A DNA stretch of 23,787 bases from Pseudomonadota bacterium (GTDB lineage: Bacteria; Pseudomonadota; Gammaproteobacteria; Xanthomonadales; Xanthomonadaceae): the NCBI GenBank assembly GCA_023388355.1, contig JAEWGI010000070.1, forward strand, positions 1-23,787, in the 5' to 3' direction. The notes under the pieces were generated by a model, which saw only the letters and a list, made by a program, of their open reading frames with translations, did no database searches and was not told where the DNA came from. Shown one piece after another: positions 8,104 to 18,787 of this stretch. Every line of letters begins with the position of its first letter. Positions within the stretch are counted from its first letter, which is position 1. Both the position numbers and the translations under genes were made by a program.

Positions 8104-8334
8104 GGTTGCCTCCTCGTGTGGGCAAGGGTGATGTGCTCGCGGCTTCCCCTGCGCCCCGCCCCGGCGAGGGCATCGCGCGGCGCAGCCTGCGGATCGGAAT
8201 CCCGGCGGCCGAGTGTAGGCGGTAGCGGCAGCCCTGACGCTTGCTGGCGCGGATCGGCGCGGAAGCATGTCGTTTTGTATATGGACGGGCGGGAGTGGGA
8301 GCGGGCCCGCAGCGATCGTGTCTTGCGCAGTCGC

Positions 8335-8377
8335 GAGCTTGATCGGTCCGGTCAACGCTCTTGATCGGCATCGTCAA
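8335..8377. promoter_or_regulatory. Tandem palindromes TTGA-N9-TCAA, candidate operators
   Basis: Two 17-bp dyads lie 22 bases apart, about two helical turns. Site 1 (8339-8355) is TTGATCGG-T-CCGGTCAA, with seven of eight arm bases symmetrical, and is extended by GAGC (8335) and GCTC (8357). Site 2 (8361-8377) is TTGATCGG-C-ATCGTCAA, keeping the TTGA/TCAA ends. Both share the left half CTTGATCGG. Helical phasing and location between divergent GH43 and prpE suggest binding sites for a dimeric repressor or activator. The regulator is unknown and none is encoded in the window. Confidence 0.5.
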
Positions 8378-8385
8378 CATGCGCG

Positions 8386-8414
8386 ATAGAAGCTGCAACC
8401 AATTGATTATTCAA
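8386..8414 (-). promoter_or_regulatory. Possible minus-strand promoter toward GH43
   Basis: Read on the minus strand, TTGAAT (8414-8409) and TTCTAT (8391-8386) are separated by exactly 17 bases in the most AT-rich patch of the intergenic space. The hexamers match consensus at four and three positions. If used, transcription would begin near 8379, just before the tandem palindromes, which would suit repression. The GH43 leader would then be about 275 nt. The same patch holds the palindrome TTGATTATTCAA (8403-8414). Confidence 0.35.
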
Positions 8415-8500
8415 AAGAAGTGCCATGTAAGACCAACGTCTTAACCCCTGCGCCGCATGCCGGGTCTAGCCTTCGGGCACCACCGTGGGAGGCTGGCAAG

Positions 8501-10402
8501 ATGCGCTACGAAGATTTCCATCGCCGCTCGCTGGACGATCCCGAGGGCTTCTGGGCCGAACAGGCCAAGGCCATCCACTGGCACCGGCCGCCGCGGCAGA
8601 TCCTCGACGATTCGAACCCCCCGTTCCGAAAGTGGTTCGTCGGCGGCGAGACCAATCTTTGCTACAACGCCGTCGATCGCCATCTCGAGGAGCGCGGCGA
8701 GCAGCTGGCGCTGGTGGGATATTCGACCGAAACCGGCAGCATCCGCGAGCTGAGCTTCCGTGAACTGCACCGCGAGGTGAACACCTTTGCCGCGGTGCTG
8801 CAGTCGTTCGGCGTGGGCAAGGGCGACCGGGTGGTGATCTACATGCCGCATACGGTCGATGCCGCGATCGCGATGCTGGCCTGCGCGCGCATCGGTGCGA
8901 TCCACTCGGTCGTGTTCGGCGGCTTCGCCTCGCTCAACCTCGCGCTGCGTATCGACGACGCCAGGCCCGCGCTGCTGGTCTGCGCGGATGCCGGCATCCG
9001 CGGCGGCAAGGTGATTGCGTTCAAGCCGCTGGTCGACGAAGCGCTGTCGCGTGCGAAGCACCCGCCGGCGCACGTGCTGGTGGTCAACCGGGGCCTCGCC
9101 GCCGAACTGCCGATGCAGGCGGGTCGCGACCTGGAATACGGCCCGCTGCGCGAGGCGCACGCGGACGCGCAGGTGCCGGTGGTCTGGCTCGAATCGAACG
9201 AGCCCAGCTACATCCTCTACACCTCCGGCACGACCGGCACGCCCAAGGGCGTGCAGCGCGACGTCGGCGGCTACGCGGTGGCGCTGGCCCTGTCGATGTG
9301 GTCGATCTACGACGTGCGTGCCGGGCAGGTGTTCTTCTCCACCTCGGACATCGGTTGGGTGGTCGGGCACTCGTACAACGTCTACGGGCCGCTGATCGCG
9401 GGCGTCACCTCGATCCTCTACGAAGGCCTGCCGACCGCGCCCGACCCCGGCATCTGGTGGAAGATCTGCGAGCAGTACGGCGTGCGCACGATGTTCTCTT
9501 CGCCGACCGCGGTGCGGGTGCTGAAGAAGCAGGACGCCGCCTTCCTCAAGAAGTACGACCTGTCCCAGCTGCAGTACCTGTTCCTGGCCGGCGAGCCGCT
9601 GGACGAGCCGACCGCGCAGTGGATCGGCGAAGGCCTGGGCAAGACCGTCATCGACAACTACTGGCAGACCGAAACCGGATGGCCGGTGCTGACCCTGATG
9701 CCGGGCGTGGAGCTCAAGCCGGTGCGGCTGGGTTCGCCCGGTTTCGCGGCGCCCGGCTACAACATCCGCGTGATCAACGAGGTCACCGGCGAGGAGGCCG
9801 GCGTCGACGAGAAGGGCGTGCTGGCGCTGCAGCCGCCGCTGCCGCCGGGCTGCCTGAGCACGGTGTGGGGCAACGACGAGCGTTTCGTCGCCAGCTACTT
9901 CAGCCACTTCAGGGAGTTGCTGTACAGCTCGCTGGACTGGGCGATCCGCGACGCGGACGGCTACACCTTCATCCTCGGCCGCACCGACGACGTGATCAAC
10001 GTCGCCGGGCATCGCCTGGGCACGCGCGAGATCGAGGAGTCGATCTCGAGCCATCCGGGCGTCGCCGAAGCGGCGGTGATCGGGGTGAAGGATCCGGTGA
10101 AGGGACAGGTGCCGGTGGTGTTCGCCACGCTCAAGCGCCTGCCCGGCACCGACGAAGACGAGCGCGCGACCGCGAACGAAATGCTGCGCACGGTCAGCGA
10201 ACAGCTGGGCGCGGTTGCGCGTCCGGCACGCGTGTACGTGGTCGACGCGCTGCCCAAGACGCGCTCGGGCAAGCTGCTGAGGCGCTCGCTGCAGGCGCTG
10301 GCCGAGGCGCGCGATCCGGGCGACCTGTCGACGCTGGACGATCCGGGCGCGCTGGAGGAAATCCGGCGCGCGCTGGAGCGGGGCCCGGAAGCGGGCAGCT
10401 GA
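8501..10402 (+). CDS. prpE: Propionate--CoA ligase (propionyl-CoA synthetase)
   Basis: PrpE activates propionate to propionyl-CoA through an acyl-adenylate. The 633-residue protein has the ANL-superfamily motifs in order: the P-loop YTSGTTGTPKGV starting at 240, the DNYWQTETGWP motif at 385-395, the hinge region with YTFILGRTDDVINVAGHRLG, and the catalytic lysine K591 in TRSGKLLRR. K591 corresponds to K592 of Salmonella PrpE, the lysine regulated by acetylation. Length and N-terminus (YEDFHRRSLDDPEGFWAEQA) fit PrpE better than acetyl-CoA synthetase. The ATG at 8501 follows GGGAGG (8487-8492). The methylcitrate genes prpBCD are not adjacent, and no acetyltransferase gene is seen. Acetate or butyrate activity is possible as a side reaction. 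Confidence 0.9.
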   Translation: MRYEDFHRRSLDDPEGFWAEQAKAIHWHRPPRQILDDSNPPFRKWFVGGETNLCYNAVDRHLEERGEQLALVGYSTETGSIRELSFRELHREVNTFAAVLQSFGVGKGDRVVIYMPHTVDAAIAMLACARIGAIHSVVFGGFASLNLALRIDDARPALLVCADAGIRGGKVIAFKPLVDEALSRAKHPPAHVLVVNRGLAAELPMQAGRDLEYGPLREAHADAQVPVVWLESNEPSYILYTSGTTGTPKGVQRDVGGYAVALALSMWSIYDVRAGQVFFSTSDIGWVVGHSYNVYGPLIAGVTSILYEGLPTAPDPGIWWKICEQYGVRTMFSSPTAVRVLKKQDAAFLKKYDLSQLQYLFLAGEPLDEPTAQWIGEGLGKTVIDNYWQTETGWPVLTLMPGVELKPVRLGSPGFAAPGYNIRVINEVTGEEAGVDEKGVLALQPPLPPGCLSTVWGNDERFVASYFSHFRELLYSSLDWAIRDADGYTFILGRTDDVINVAGHRLGTREIEESISSHPGVAEAAVIGVKDPVKGQVPVVFATLKRLPGTDEDERATANEMLRTVSEQLGAVARPARVYVVDALPKTRSGKLLRRSLQALAEARDPGDLSTLDDPGALEEIRRALERGPEAGS

Positions 10403-10420
10403 GGCTCGCGCAGGCGAGCC
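10403..10420 (+). terminator. Small hairpin right after prpE
   Basis: GGCTCGC (10403-10409), GCAG loop, GCGAGCC (10414-10420): a 7-bp stem starting at the base after the prpE stop. There is no T-run, so it is only a weak terminator candidate in the 95-base space between convergent prpE and gst. Confidence 0.35.
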
Positions 10421-10497
10421 CTGGCACAGGCGCAGTCGCGCGCCGCCGCAGAAGCGGTGGGGTCAGCGGCGCGTGCCCATCGACATCCGCAGCGAGG

Positions 10498-11106
10498 CTA
10501 TTCGAGCCCTTCCGCCGCCAGCGCCGCGCGGACGCCCGGGTCGGCGTCCATGCGCTGGCGGAAGGCATCGAGGTGGGCGAGTCCCGACAGATCCAGGCCC
10601 AGCTGCCGCGCCCAGCGCAGTTCCACGTACAGATAGGGATCGGCGATCGACCGGCTGCCGGTGAGCCACTGCCTGCCGTCGAGCTGGCCGTCGAGCCGTT
10701 CGAAATGGCTGCGCAGCTTCGTGCCGGCGGCCTGCTTCGTCTGCGCCGCCCCTTCCTCGCCCAGGTAGGCGGTGCTGCCGAAGTACGGATGGAAGGCCGG
10801 ATGCACGTCGGCGTTGAGGAAGGACAGCCAGCGATTGACCTCGGCGCGCGCGCGCGGCGTTCCGTCGCCCAGCAGTCCGGCCTGCGGAAACGAATCGGCG
10901 AGGTACTGCAGGATCGCGGCGTTCTGGGTCAGCACCCAGCCGTCGTGCTCGAACACCGGCACTGCGCCGGCGGGATTCAGGGCCAGGAATCCGGGCGACT
11001 TGCGTTCGTCGCGACTGACCAGCTTCAGCTCGAACGGCGCTCCGGTCCAGCGCAGCACGATGTGGTCGGCCAGCGAGCAGGCGCCGGGGGACGAATAGAG
11101 TTTCAT
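10498..11106 (-). CDS. gst: Glutathione S-transferase, beta class
   Basis: This cytosolic enzyme conjugates or otherwise uses glutathione for detoxification and redox reactions. The 202-residue protein has a thioredoxin-like N-terminal domain (1-80) with the cis-proline motif AVPV (P50) and a helical C-terminal domain with the folding N-cap SIADPYLYV (153-161). The beta-class landmark residues fall at the same numbers as in Proteus mirabilis GST B1-1: C10, S11 and H106. GGAGG six bases before the ATG at 11106 supports the start. It lies 90 bases after the SleB-like gene on the same strand and may share its transcript. The class assignment is good; the physiological substrate is unknown. Confidence 0.92.
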   Translation of the reverse strand: MKLYSSPGACSLADHIVLRWTGAPFELKLVSRDERKSPGFLALNPAGAVPVFEHDGWVLTQNAAILQYLADSFPQAGLLGDGTPRARAEVNRWLSFLNADVHPAFHPYFGSTAYLGEEGAAQTKQAAGTKLRSHFERLDGQLDGRQWLTGSRSIADPYLYVELRWARQLGLDLSGLAHLDAFRQRMDADPGVRAALAAEGLE

Positions 11107-11196
11107 GCGCGGCCTCCGCGAAACGGGGCCGCCATGATGACGCGCGCCGCACCCTGGCGCGACGCCGTCACCGGAACAGGGCGTGCCGTCCGGCGG

Positions 11197-11652
11197 TCAG
11201 CCCTTGGGCTTGAGCGACTGCACCCGCAGGAAGGTGTGGTCGCCGATCGTCGCCACCCGGTAGGCATTGCGCCAGCTCGGCGCGGCGATCGCGTGGGCCA
11301 TGAAGTGGCTGGCGCCGGGCACGATCTCCTTGCGCTGCCCGACCGGCAGAGCCCAGTTCTGCTCCGACTCGATCGCGACGCTCACCGCCTGCGCCCAGGC
11401 GTGGGTGTTGTGCATGCGCGTGCGCGGCGAGACGATCGTGGGCGCGAACTGCTTGCGCGCGGTCACCACCTCGCACATCGAATCGCCCCACAGGCCGCTT
11501 TCCTCGCGCCGCAGCGCGACCTCGGCAACCGCCTGCTGGCCGCGCTCCGACTGGTTGCGGGCCTCCAGGTACAGCGTGGTGCTAAGACACAGCGAATCGG
11601 CGGCCTGCGGTGACATCAGCGAGGCCAGCCAGAGGATCCAGTCCAGCTTCAT
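11197..11652 (-). CDS. SleB-like cell wall hydrolase (Hydrolase_2 family)
   Basis: The protein has the domain first known from the Bacillus spore-cortex enzyme SleB, a lysozyme-fold peptidoglycan hydrolase often found singly in proteobacteria. Over 151 residues it shows LYLEARNQSERGQQAVAEV (28-46), where E30 is the likely catalytic glutamate, then VVTARKQFAP, and the closing PSWRNAYRVATIGDHTFLR (125-143). A short hydrophobic N-terminus (IDLWLASLM-like stretch, residues 4-16) may be a signal peptide ending near QAADS, placing it in the periplasm. AAGGAG five bases before the ATG at 11652 fixes the start; the frame open to 11841 is extension into non-coding DNA. Its role in growth or remodelling is unknown, as this organism does not belong to a spore-forming group. 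Confidence 0.82.
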   Translation of the reverse strand: MKLDWILWLASLMSPQAADSLCLSTTLYLEARNQSERGQQAVAEVALRREESGLWGDSMCEVVTARKQFAPTIVSPRTRMHNTHAWAQAVSVAIESEQNWALPVGQRKEIVPGASHFMAHAIAAPSWRNAYRVATIGDHTFLRVQSLKPKG

Positions 11653-12016
11653 CGGGACTCCTTGCTCCGTTGCGCCCGGCCGTACGCGGCGCGTCCGCGC
11701 GGGACGGGCGCCGGTGACGACCGGACATGGCGTGTTGGGGAGGGCAGCGACTCTATGGCGCTTTTGCCCGGGCACCGAAGTCCGCAGAAGGCGGCTCGGG
11801 CCGGTTCCCGCCAATCGATGGAGGCGGGAAAGTGCGCGCACGGTAAGCGGACATAACCGAATCGTTCCTGAACGCCCCGTTCGAAGTGAATGATTCGATT
11901 GGAGTTTTTACACTGGATGTGACGCAGTACCGCTGACCGATCAAGCGCTTAGCGGCCACACCCAAGGTCGCGGCTCACCGCGGCCCGGCAGCCGCGAGGG
12001 GCGCTTCGCGACGCCT
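11653..12016. other. 364-base space between fadH and the SleB-like gene
   Basis: No gene is recognised. Around 11860-11930 the DNA is noticeably richer in A and T than its surroundings, as expected for a promoter region, but no clear -35/-10 pair could be assigned. At 11935-11945 the minus strand reads CTTGATCGGTC, the same 11-mer that begins the first palindrome upstream of GH43/prpE (8338-8348), without the matching TCAA half. Near the fadH end, TCGCGGCT (11968-11975) and AGCCGCGA (11990-11997) form an 8-bp stem with a 14-base loop, a weak terminator candidate for fadH. Confidence 0.4.
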
Positions 12017-14143
<2,127 letters not shown>

Positions 14144-14761
14144 TCAGGCGGGAGCGGCCGCGCGGGTCGGCAGCGGGGTATCGCACCAGGGCAGGGCGCG
14201 GTGGACCAGCGGGCCGATCAGCAGGGCGAAGGCGAGGGTGCCCAGGCCCACGGTGCCGCCCAGCCACCAGCCGGTCATCAGCACCGAACCTTCGATGCAG
14301 GTGCGCGCCACCCACACCGGCCAGCCGAAGCGGGCGTGCATGCCGGTCATCAGGCCGTCGCGGGGTCCGGCGCCGAAGCGGGCGCCGATGTACAGACCCG
14401 TCGCCAGCGCCAGCAGGCACAGCCCGGAAGCGAATACCAGCCACTGCTGCCACCCGATGTCGAAGTCGGGCAGCAGCCACAGGCCGACCTCGGCGCTGGG
14501 GCCGATCAGCAGCGCGTTGAGCACCGTGCCCAGGCCGGGGCGCTGGCGCAGCGGCCACCACAGCGCCAGCACCGCTACGCCGATCAGGATCACCAGCAGC
14601 CCGAATGACAGGCCGGTCTGCACCATCGCTCCCTGGGCCAGCACGTCCCAGGGAGCGACGCCCAGCCCAGCACGCAGCATCAGCGCGGTCGCAAAGCCGT
14701 ACAGGAACAGGCCGACCAGCAGTTTGGACAGGCGCAGGGCCAGGCGGGGGGGAAGGACCAT
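14144..14761 (-). CDS. YczE-like integral membrane protein
   Basis: This 205-residue protein has about five hydrophobic segments (roughly 12-30, 50-70, 78-97, 107-126 and 158-187) and resembles the YczE/YyaS membrane family, whose biochemical function is not established; Bacillus YczE has been linked to surfactin production. Family-like sequences are LFLYGFATALMLRAGLGVAPWDVL and PLRQRPGLGTVLNALLIG. The two halves resemble each other: GLGTVLNALLIGP (76-88) and GLGTLAFALLIGP (172-184), and APWDVL against GPRDGL, pointing to an internal duplication. The ATG at 14761 is preferred to an in-frame GTG at 14803, whose extra residues are not family-like. Neighbours on both sides are redox enzymes on the same strand, but no functional link is evident. 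Confidence 0.72.
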   Translation of the reverse strand: MVLPPRLALRLSKLLVGLFLYGFATALMLRAGLGVAPWDVLAQGAMVQTGLSFGLLVILIGVAVLALWWPLRQRPGLGTVLNALLIGPSAEVGLWLLPDFDIGWQQWLVFASGLCLLALATGLYIGARFGAGPRDGLMTGMHARFGWPVWVARTCIEGSVLMTGWWLGGTVGLGTLAFALLIGPLVHRALPWCDTPLPTRAAAPA

Positions 14762-14851
14762 GGGGTGAATTGTCTCCCGCTCCGGTCTTCCTGCCGCGCG
14801 CACGCGGCGCGTTGCTGTGTTCCAGCACGGGGCTTCGCGCGGGCGGCGGGC

Positions 14852-15868
14852 CTACCAGCCGGACAGGACGAGCTTGCCGATGCCGCGCCCGGATTCGAGC
14901 CGGCGATGCGCCTCGCGCAGGTTGGCCGCATTGATCGGCGAGAGCGTCTCGCGCAGCGTGGTGCGCAGGTGCCCCGCGTCGACCAGCTCCGCCACGCGCG
15001 CCAGGATCCGCCCCTGCTCACCCATGTCGGGCGTGCCGAAGCGCGGCCGGGTGAACATGAATTCCCAGTGGATGCCGATGCACTTGGCCTTGTACGGGTC
15101 GCCGATGCGCAGCGCGCCGGCCGGCTCGACGATCAGGCCCACGCGTCCCTGCGGCGCGAGCAGTTCGCCCAGTTCGGTCCAGTAGCGGTCGGTGTCGGCG
15201 AGATTGAGCGCGGCATCGACCGCATCGGAACCCAGCGCCTGCAGCTGCGGCGCCAGCGGCTGGCGATGGTCGATGACGTGGTCGGCGCCCAGCTCGCGGC
15301 ACCAGGCGGTGGTCTCTTCACGCGAGGCGGTGGCGATGACGCTGAAGCCGGCCAGCTTTCCCAGCTGGATCGCGATCGAGCCCACGCCGCCGGCGCCGCC
15401 GATCACCAGCAGCGTCCTGCCGTCGCCGCCGCCTTCGACGGCGTAGCCCATGCGCTCGAACAGCAGCTCCCAGGCGGTCAGCGCGGTCAGCGGCAGCGCC
15501 GCGGACTGTGCGAAATCGAGCGTCGCAGGCTTGCGCGCGACGATGCGCTCGTCGACCAGCTGGTACTGCGAGTTGCTGCCGGGCCGGGTGATGTCGCCGG
15601 CGTACCAGACCGCGTTTCCGGGCTGGAAACCGGTGACCTCGTCGCCGACCGCCTCGACCACCCCGGCCGCGTCATAGCCCAGCACACGCGGCCGGGCCTC
15701 CACCTGGGGCCCGGGCGCGCGAACCTTGGTGTCGACCGGGTTGACCGATACCGCCTCGATCCGGACCAGCAGGTCGCGGCCGGTGGCGACGGGGGTTTCG
15801 AGCTCGACGTCGAGCAGCGACTGCGGATCGTCGATGGGCAGGTAGCGGGTGAGGGCGACGGCTTTCAT
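14852..15868 (-). CDS. MDR-superfamily (zinc-type alcohol dehydrogenase-like) NAD(P)H oxidoreductase
   Basis: This 338-residue medium-chain dehydrogenase/reductase resembles the quinone-reductase-like branch sold in databases as zinc-binding alcohol dehydrogenase family protein. The N-terminal GroES-like domain carries AVSVNPVDTKVR (39-50) and LGYDAAGVV, where true zinc alcohol dehydrogenases have GHE, so catalytic zinc is probably absent. The nucleotide-binding GGAGGVGS is at 157-164. The substrate (quinone, enone or aldehyde) cannot be inferred. The ATG at 15868 overlaps the stop of an aldo/keto reductase remnant (ATGA), showing that it was once the second gene of a coupled pair. With that gene broken, its current promoter is unclear. 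Confidence 0.87.
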   Translation of the reverse strand: MKAVALTRYLPIDDPQSLLDVELETPVATGRDLLVRIEAVSVNPVDTKVRAPGPQVEARPRVLGYDAAGVVEAVGDEVTGFQPGNAVWYAGDITRPGSNSQYQLVDERIVARKPATLDFAQSAALPLTALTAWELLFERMGYAVEGGGDGRTLLVIGGAGGVGSIAIQLGKLAGFSVIATASREETTAWCRELGADHVIDHRQPLAPQLQALGSDAVDAALNLADTDRYWTELGELLAPQGRVGLIVEPAGALRIGDPYKAKCIGIHWEFMFTRPRFGTPDMGEQGRILARVAELVDAGHLRTTLRETLSPINAANLREAHRRLESGRGIGKLVLSGW

Positions 15869-16198
15869 GGCATGTGCTCGCGGGGCAGGGGAACGGGCGG
15901 CGGACCGGGTTCGGCGAACATACCGTTCCAGTACGGATAGTAGGGCCAGGGCGGCGTGCGGTCGCTGGCGGCATCCAACCGCGCGATCCGTGCGGCCGTC
16001 GGCGCCCAGTCCGAAGCGCCGGGGTTCGCGCCGGGCTGACGGGCGTTGCCCGCACCCACCGGGACCCTGGCGGCGGTGGGGCGCTGCAGCGGCCAGTCAG
16101 CGCGACCTGCGGCACGGTCCTGCCGGTCCCGGCGGCAACGGCGTCGAGCGCACCGACCACGCGGTACAGGCGCTCGGGGTCGACCGGGGGTGCGAACC
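15865..16198 (-). pseudogene. Aldo/keto reductase remnant, 5'-truncated and frameshifted
   Basis: About 110 codons of an aldo/keto reductase C-terminus survive. Reading on the minus strand from about 16198, one frame gives PERLYRVVGALDAVAAGTGR and TVPQVAL. At about 16096-16098 homology moves to the next frame: DWPLQRPTAARVPVGAGN, then WAPTAARIARLDAASD and TPPWPYYPYWNGMFAE. The join reads as one lost base in an ALNWLLQRP-type motif. The frame ends at TGA 15867-15865, overlapping the MDR reductase ATG. The catalytic N-terminal two-thirds is missing; homology stops about 50 bases from the rplU -35 box. The aldo/keto reductase call is from memory of family C-termini and is good but untested. Confidence 0.75.
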
Positions 16199-16243
16199 GC
16201 CGTGGGCGCCGGGAACGGGCGCCGTCCCCGGCCGCTCCGGCCA

Positions 16244-16275
16244 ACTTGCGCGCAAGTCCCTGAAACCCCTATAAT
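16244..16275 (+). promoter_or_regulatory. rplU promoter with palindrome over the -35 box
   Basis: A perfect TATAAT (16270-16275) follows TTGCGC (16246-16251) at an 18-base spacing, placing transcription start near 16282. The -35 box lies inside a perfect 14-bp palindrome, ACTTGCGCGCAAGT (16244-16257), which could be an operator that blocks polymerase when occupied. Confidence 0.75.
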
Positions 16276-16282
16276 TCCGCTT

Positions 16283-16306
16283 CTGTCCGCCCTCGATGGC
16301 GGGCAG
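16283..16306 (+). promoter_or_regulatory. Hairpin at the 5' end of the rplU leader
   Basis: CTGTCCGCC (16283-16291) pairs with GGCGGGCAG (16298-16306), one T-G pair included, around the loop CTCGAT. It would form at the very start of the transcript, 44 bases before the rplU ATG. It may stabilise the mRNA or bind L21; no described leader motif is recognised. Confidence 0.45.
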
Positions 16307-16349
16307 GCACACAGAATAACTACAGAATCGAACACCACAGAGGCTCCAC

Positions 16350-16670
16350 ATGTACGCAGTACTGGTCACCGGCGGTAAGCAATACCGCGTGGCGCAGGGC
16401 GAAACGCTCCGCGTCGAGAAGCTCGAGGCCGAAGCCGGCAACGAGATCACCTTCGACAACATCCTGATGCTCGGCGGCAGCGACGGCGTGACCGTCGGCG
16501 ACGCGCTCAAGGGCGCGAGCGTCACCGCGAAGGTCGTCGGCCACGGCCGCGCCGACAAGGTGCGCATCATCAAGTTCCGCCGCCGCAAGCACCACATGAA
16601 GCGGCAGGGACATCGCCAGCATTACACCGAAATCGAGATCACCGGCATCGCCGGTGGCGACAAGAAGTAA
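16350..16670 (+). CDS. rplU: 50S ribosomal protein L21
   Basis: L21 is a 50S-subunit protein that binds 23S rRNA. The 106-residue protein has the typical start [18 protein letters not shown], the central FDNILMLGG and the strongly basic [21 protein letters not shown] signature (75-95). Length and order are normal. The ATG at 16350 follows GAGG at 16340-16343. It is the first gene of rplU-rpmA, transcribed from the strong promoter upstream, with rpmA 12 bases behind. Nothing in the protein is unusual. Confidence 0.98.
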   Translation: MYAVLVTGGKQYRVAQGETLRVEKLEAEAGNEITFDNILMLGGSDGVTVGDALKGASVTAKVVGHGRADKVRIIKFRRRKHHMKRQGHRQHYTEIEITGIAGGDKK

Positions 16671-16682
16671 GGAGAAGCAGTC

Positions 16683-18183
<1,501 letters not shown>

Positions 18184-18335
18184 GCGCCGCGATGGAAGCC
18201 CTGCAGGTGGAGGGTGGCCACGGACCTGCGCGGATGAGCGCGGATGCGGCAGCCGGTTGCGACAGCTTTTCCCGCGAGCGCCCGATCCGCGTTCCGGGTG
18301 AATCCACGCCAAGGCGTTGCCCGGCTGCGGAAATG

Positions 18336-18361
18336 AAAAACCCGGCCGGAGCCGGGTTTTT
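18336..18361. terminator. Bidirectional terminator between obgE and rpsT
   Basis: AAAAACCCGGC (18336-18346), CGGA loop, GCCGGGTTTTT (18351-18361): an 11-bp stem with an A-run on one side and a T-run on the other, so it reads as a terminator on both strands. It lies 22 bases from the end of rpsT and 152 bases after obgE; the stretch 18184-18335 holds nothing else I recognise. Confidence 0.93.
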
Positions 18362-18383
18362 CGACAGCCAGGGGCGCCGTGGA

Positions 18384-18653
18384 TCAGGCCGCCTTGAGCG
18401 CCTTGATGCGGGCGGTCAGGCGGCTCTTGTGGCGGGCGGCCTTGTTGCGGTGGATCAGGCCACGCGAGCTGAAGCGGTCGAGCAGCGGCTGGGCGACGGC
18501 GAAGGCGGCTTCGGCGCCGGCGGCGTCGTTGGCGTCGAGCGCCTTGATCACCTTCTTGACGGCGGTGCGAAGCTGCGAGCGCTGGGCCGTGTTGCGCGCG
18601 TTGCGCACGACGGTCTGCTTGGCGCGCTTCTTGGCGGACTTGATGTTGGCCAC
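18384..18653 (-). CDS. rpsT: 30S ribosomal protein S20
   Basis: S20 binds 16S rRNA early in 30S assembly. The 89-residue helical protein shows [13 protein letters not shown] at the start, the central [13 protein letters not shown], and the conserved [20 protein letters not shown] toward the end. The start codon is GTG (18653-18651), not ATG, with AGGA seven bases upstream. E. coli rpsT also uses a rare start (UUG), which is part of its self-control, so a weak start may be functional here. The gene is monocistronic, with its own strong promoter (18732-18760) and a bidirectional terminator, and is divergent from murJ. Confidence 0.97.
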   Translation of the reverse strand: MANIKSAKKRAKQTVVRNARNTAQRSQLRTAVKKVIKALDANDAAGAEAAFAVAQPLLDRFSSRGLIHRNKAARHKSRLTARIKALKAA

Positions 18654-18731
18654 GGTGGGATCCTGGAAACTGGTATGGAGTTGAACGTCGAAATCCGGCG
18701 GGTGCCGGGCTTCGGGAAAACGGAGCCGGAA

Positions 18732-18760
18732 ATTATGGGGGATTCAGGGACTTGGGTCAA
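18732..18760 (-). promoter_or_regulatory. rpsT promoter
   Basis: On the minus strand TTGACC (18760-18755) and CATAAT (18737-18732) are separated by exactly 17 bases; each matches five of six consensus bases. Transcription should start near 18725, giving a leader of about 70 nt. The -35 end is 28 bases from the murJ start, so initiation toward rpsT could interfere with murJ expression. Confidence 0.85.
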
Positions 18761-18787
18761 CACGGCGGCCAGGAAGGGGTTCAGGGC

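Noticed and set aside
9298..11613. Long plus-strand open frame over prpE, gst and the SleB-like gene
   Set aside because: It runs out of frame through prpE and antisense to two recognisable genes; no protein family resemblance. The same reasoning removes the long frames at 3517-5079, 7162-8364, 12101-14608, 17143-18312 and 21236-23656.
18752..18787. TTG start for murJ giving 12 more residues
   Set aside because: It lacks a ribosome-binding site and overlaps the rpsT -35 region; GTG 18788 has AGGAAGGGG in good position.
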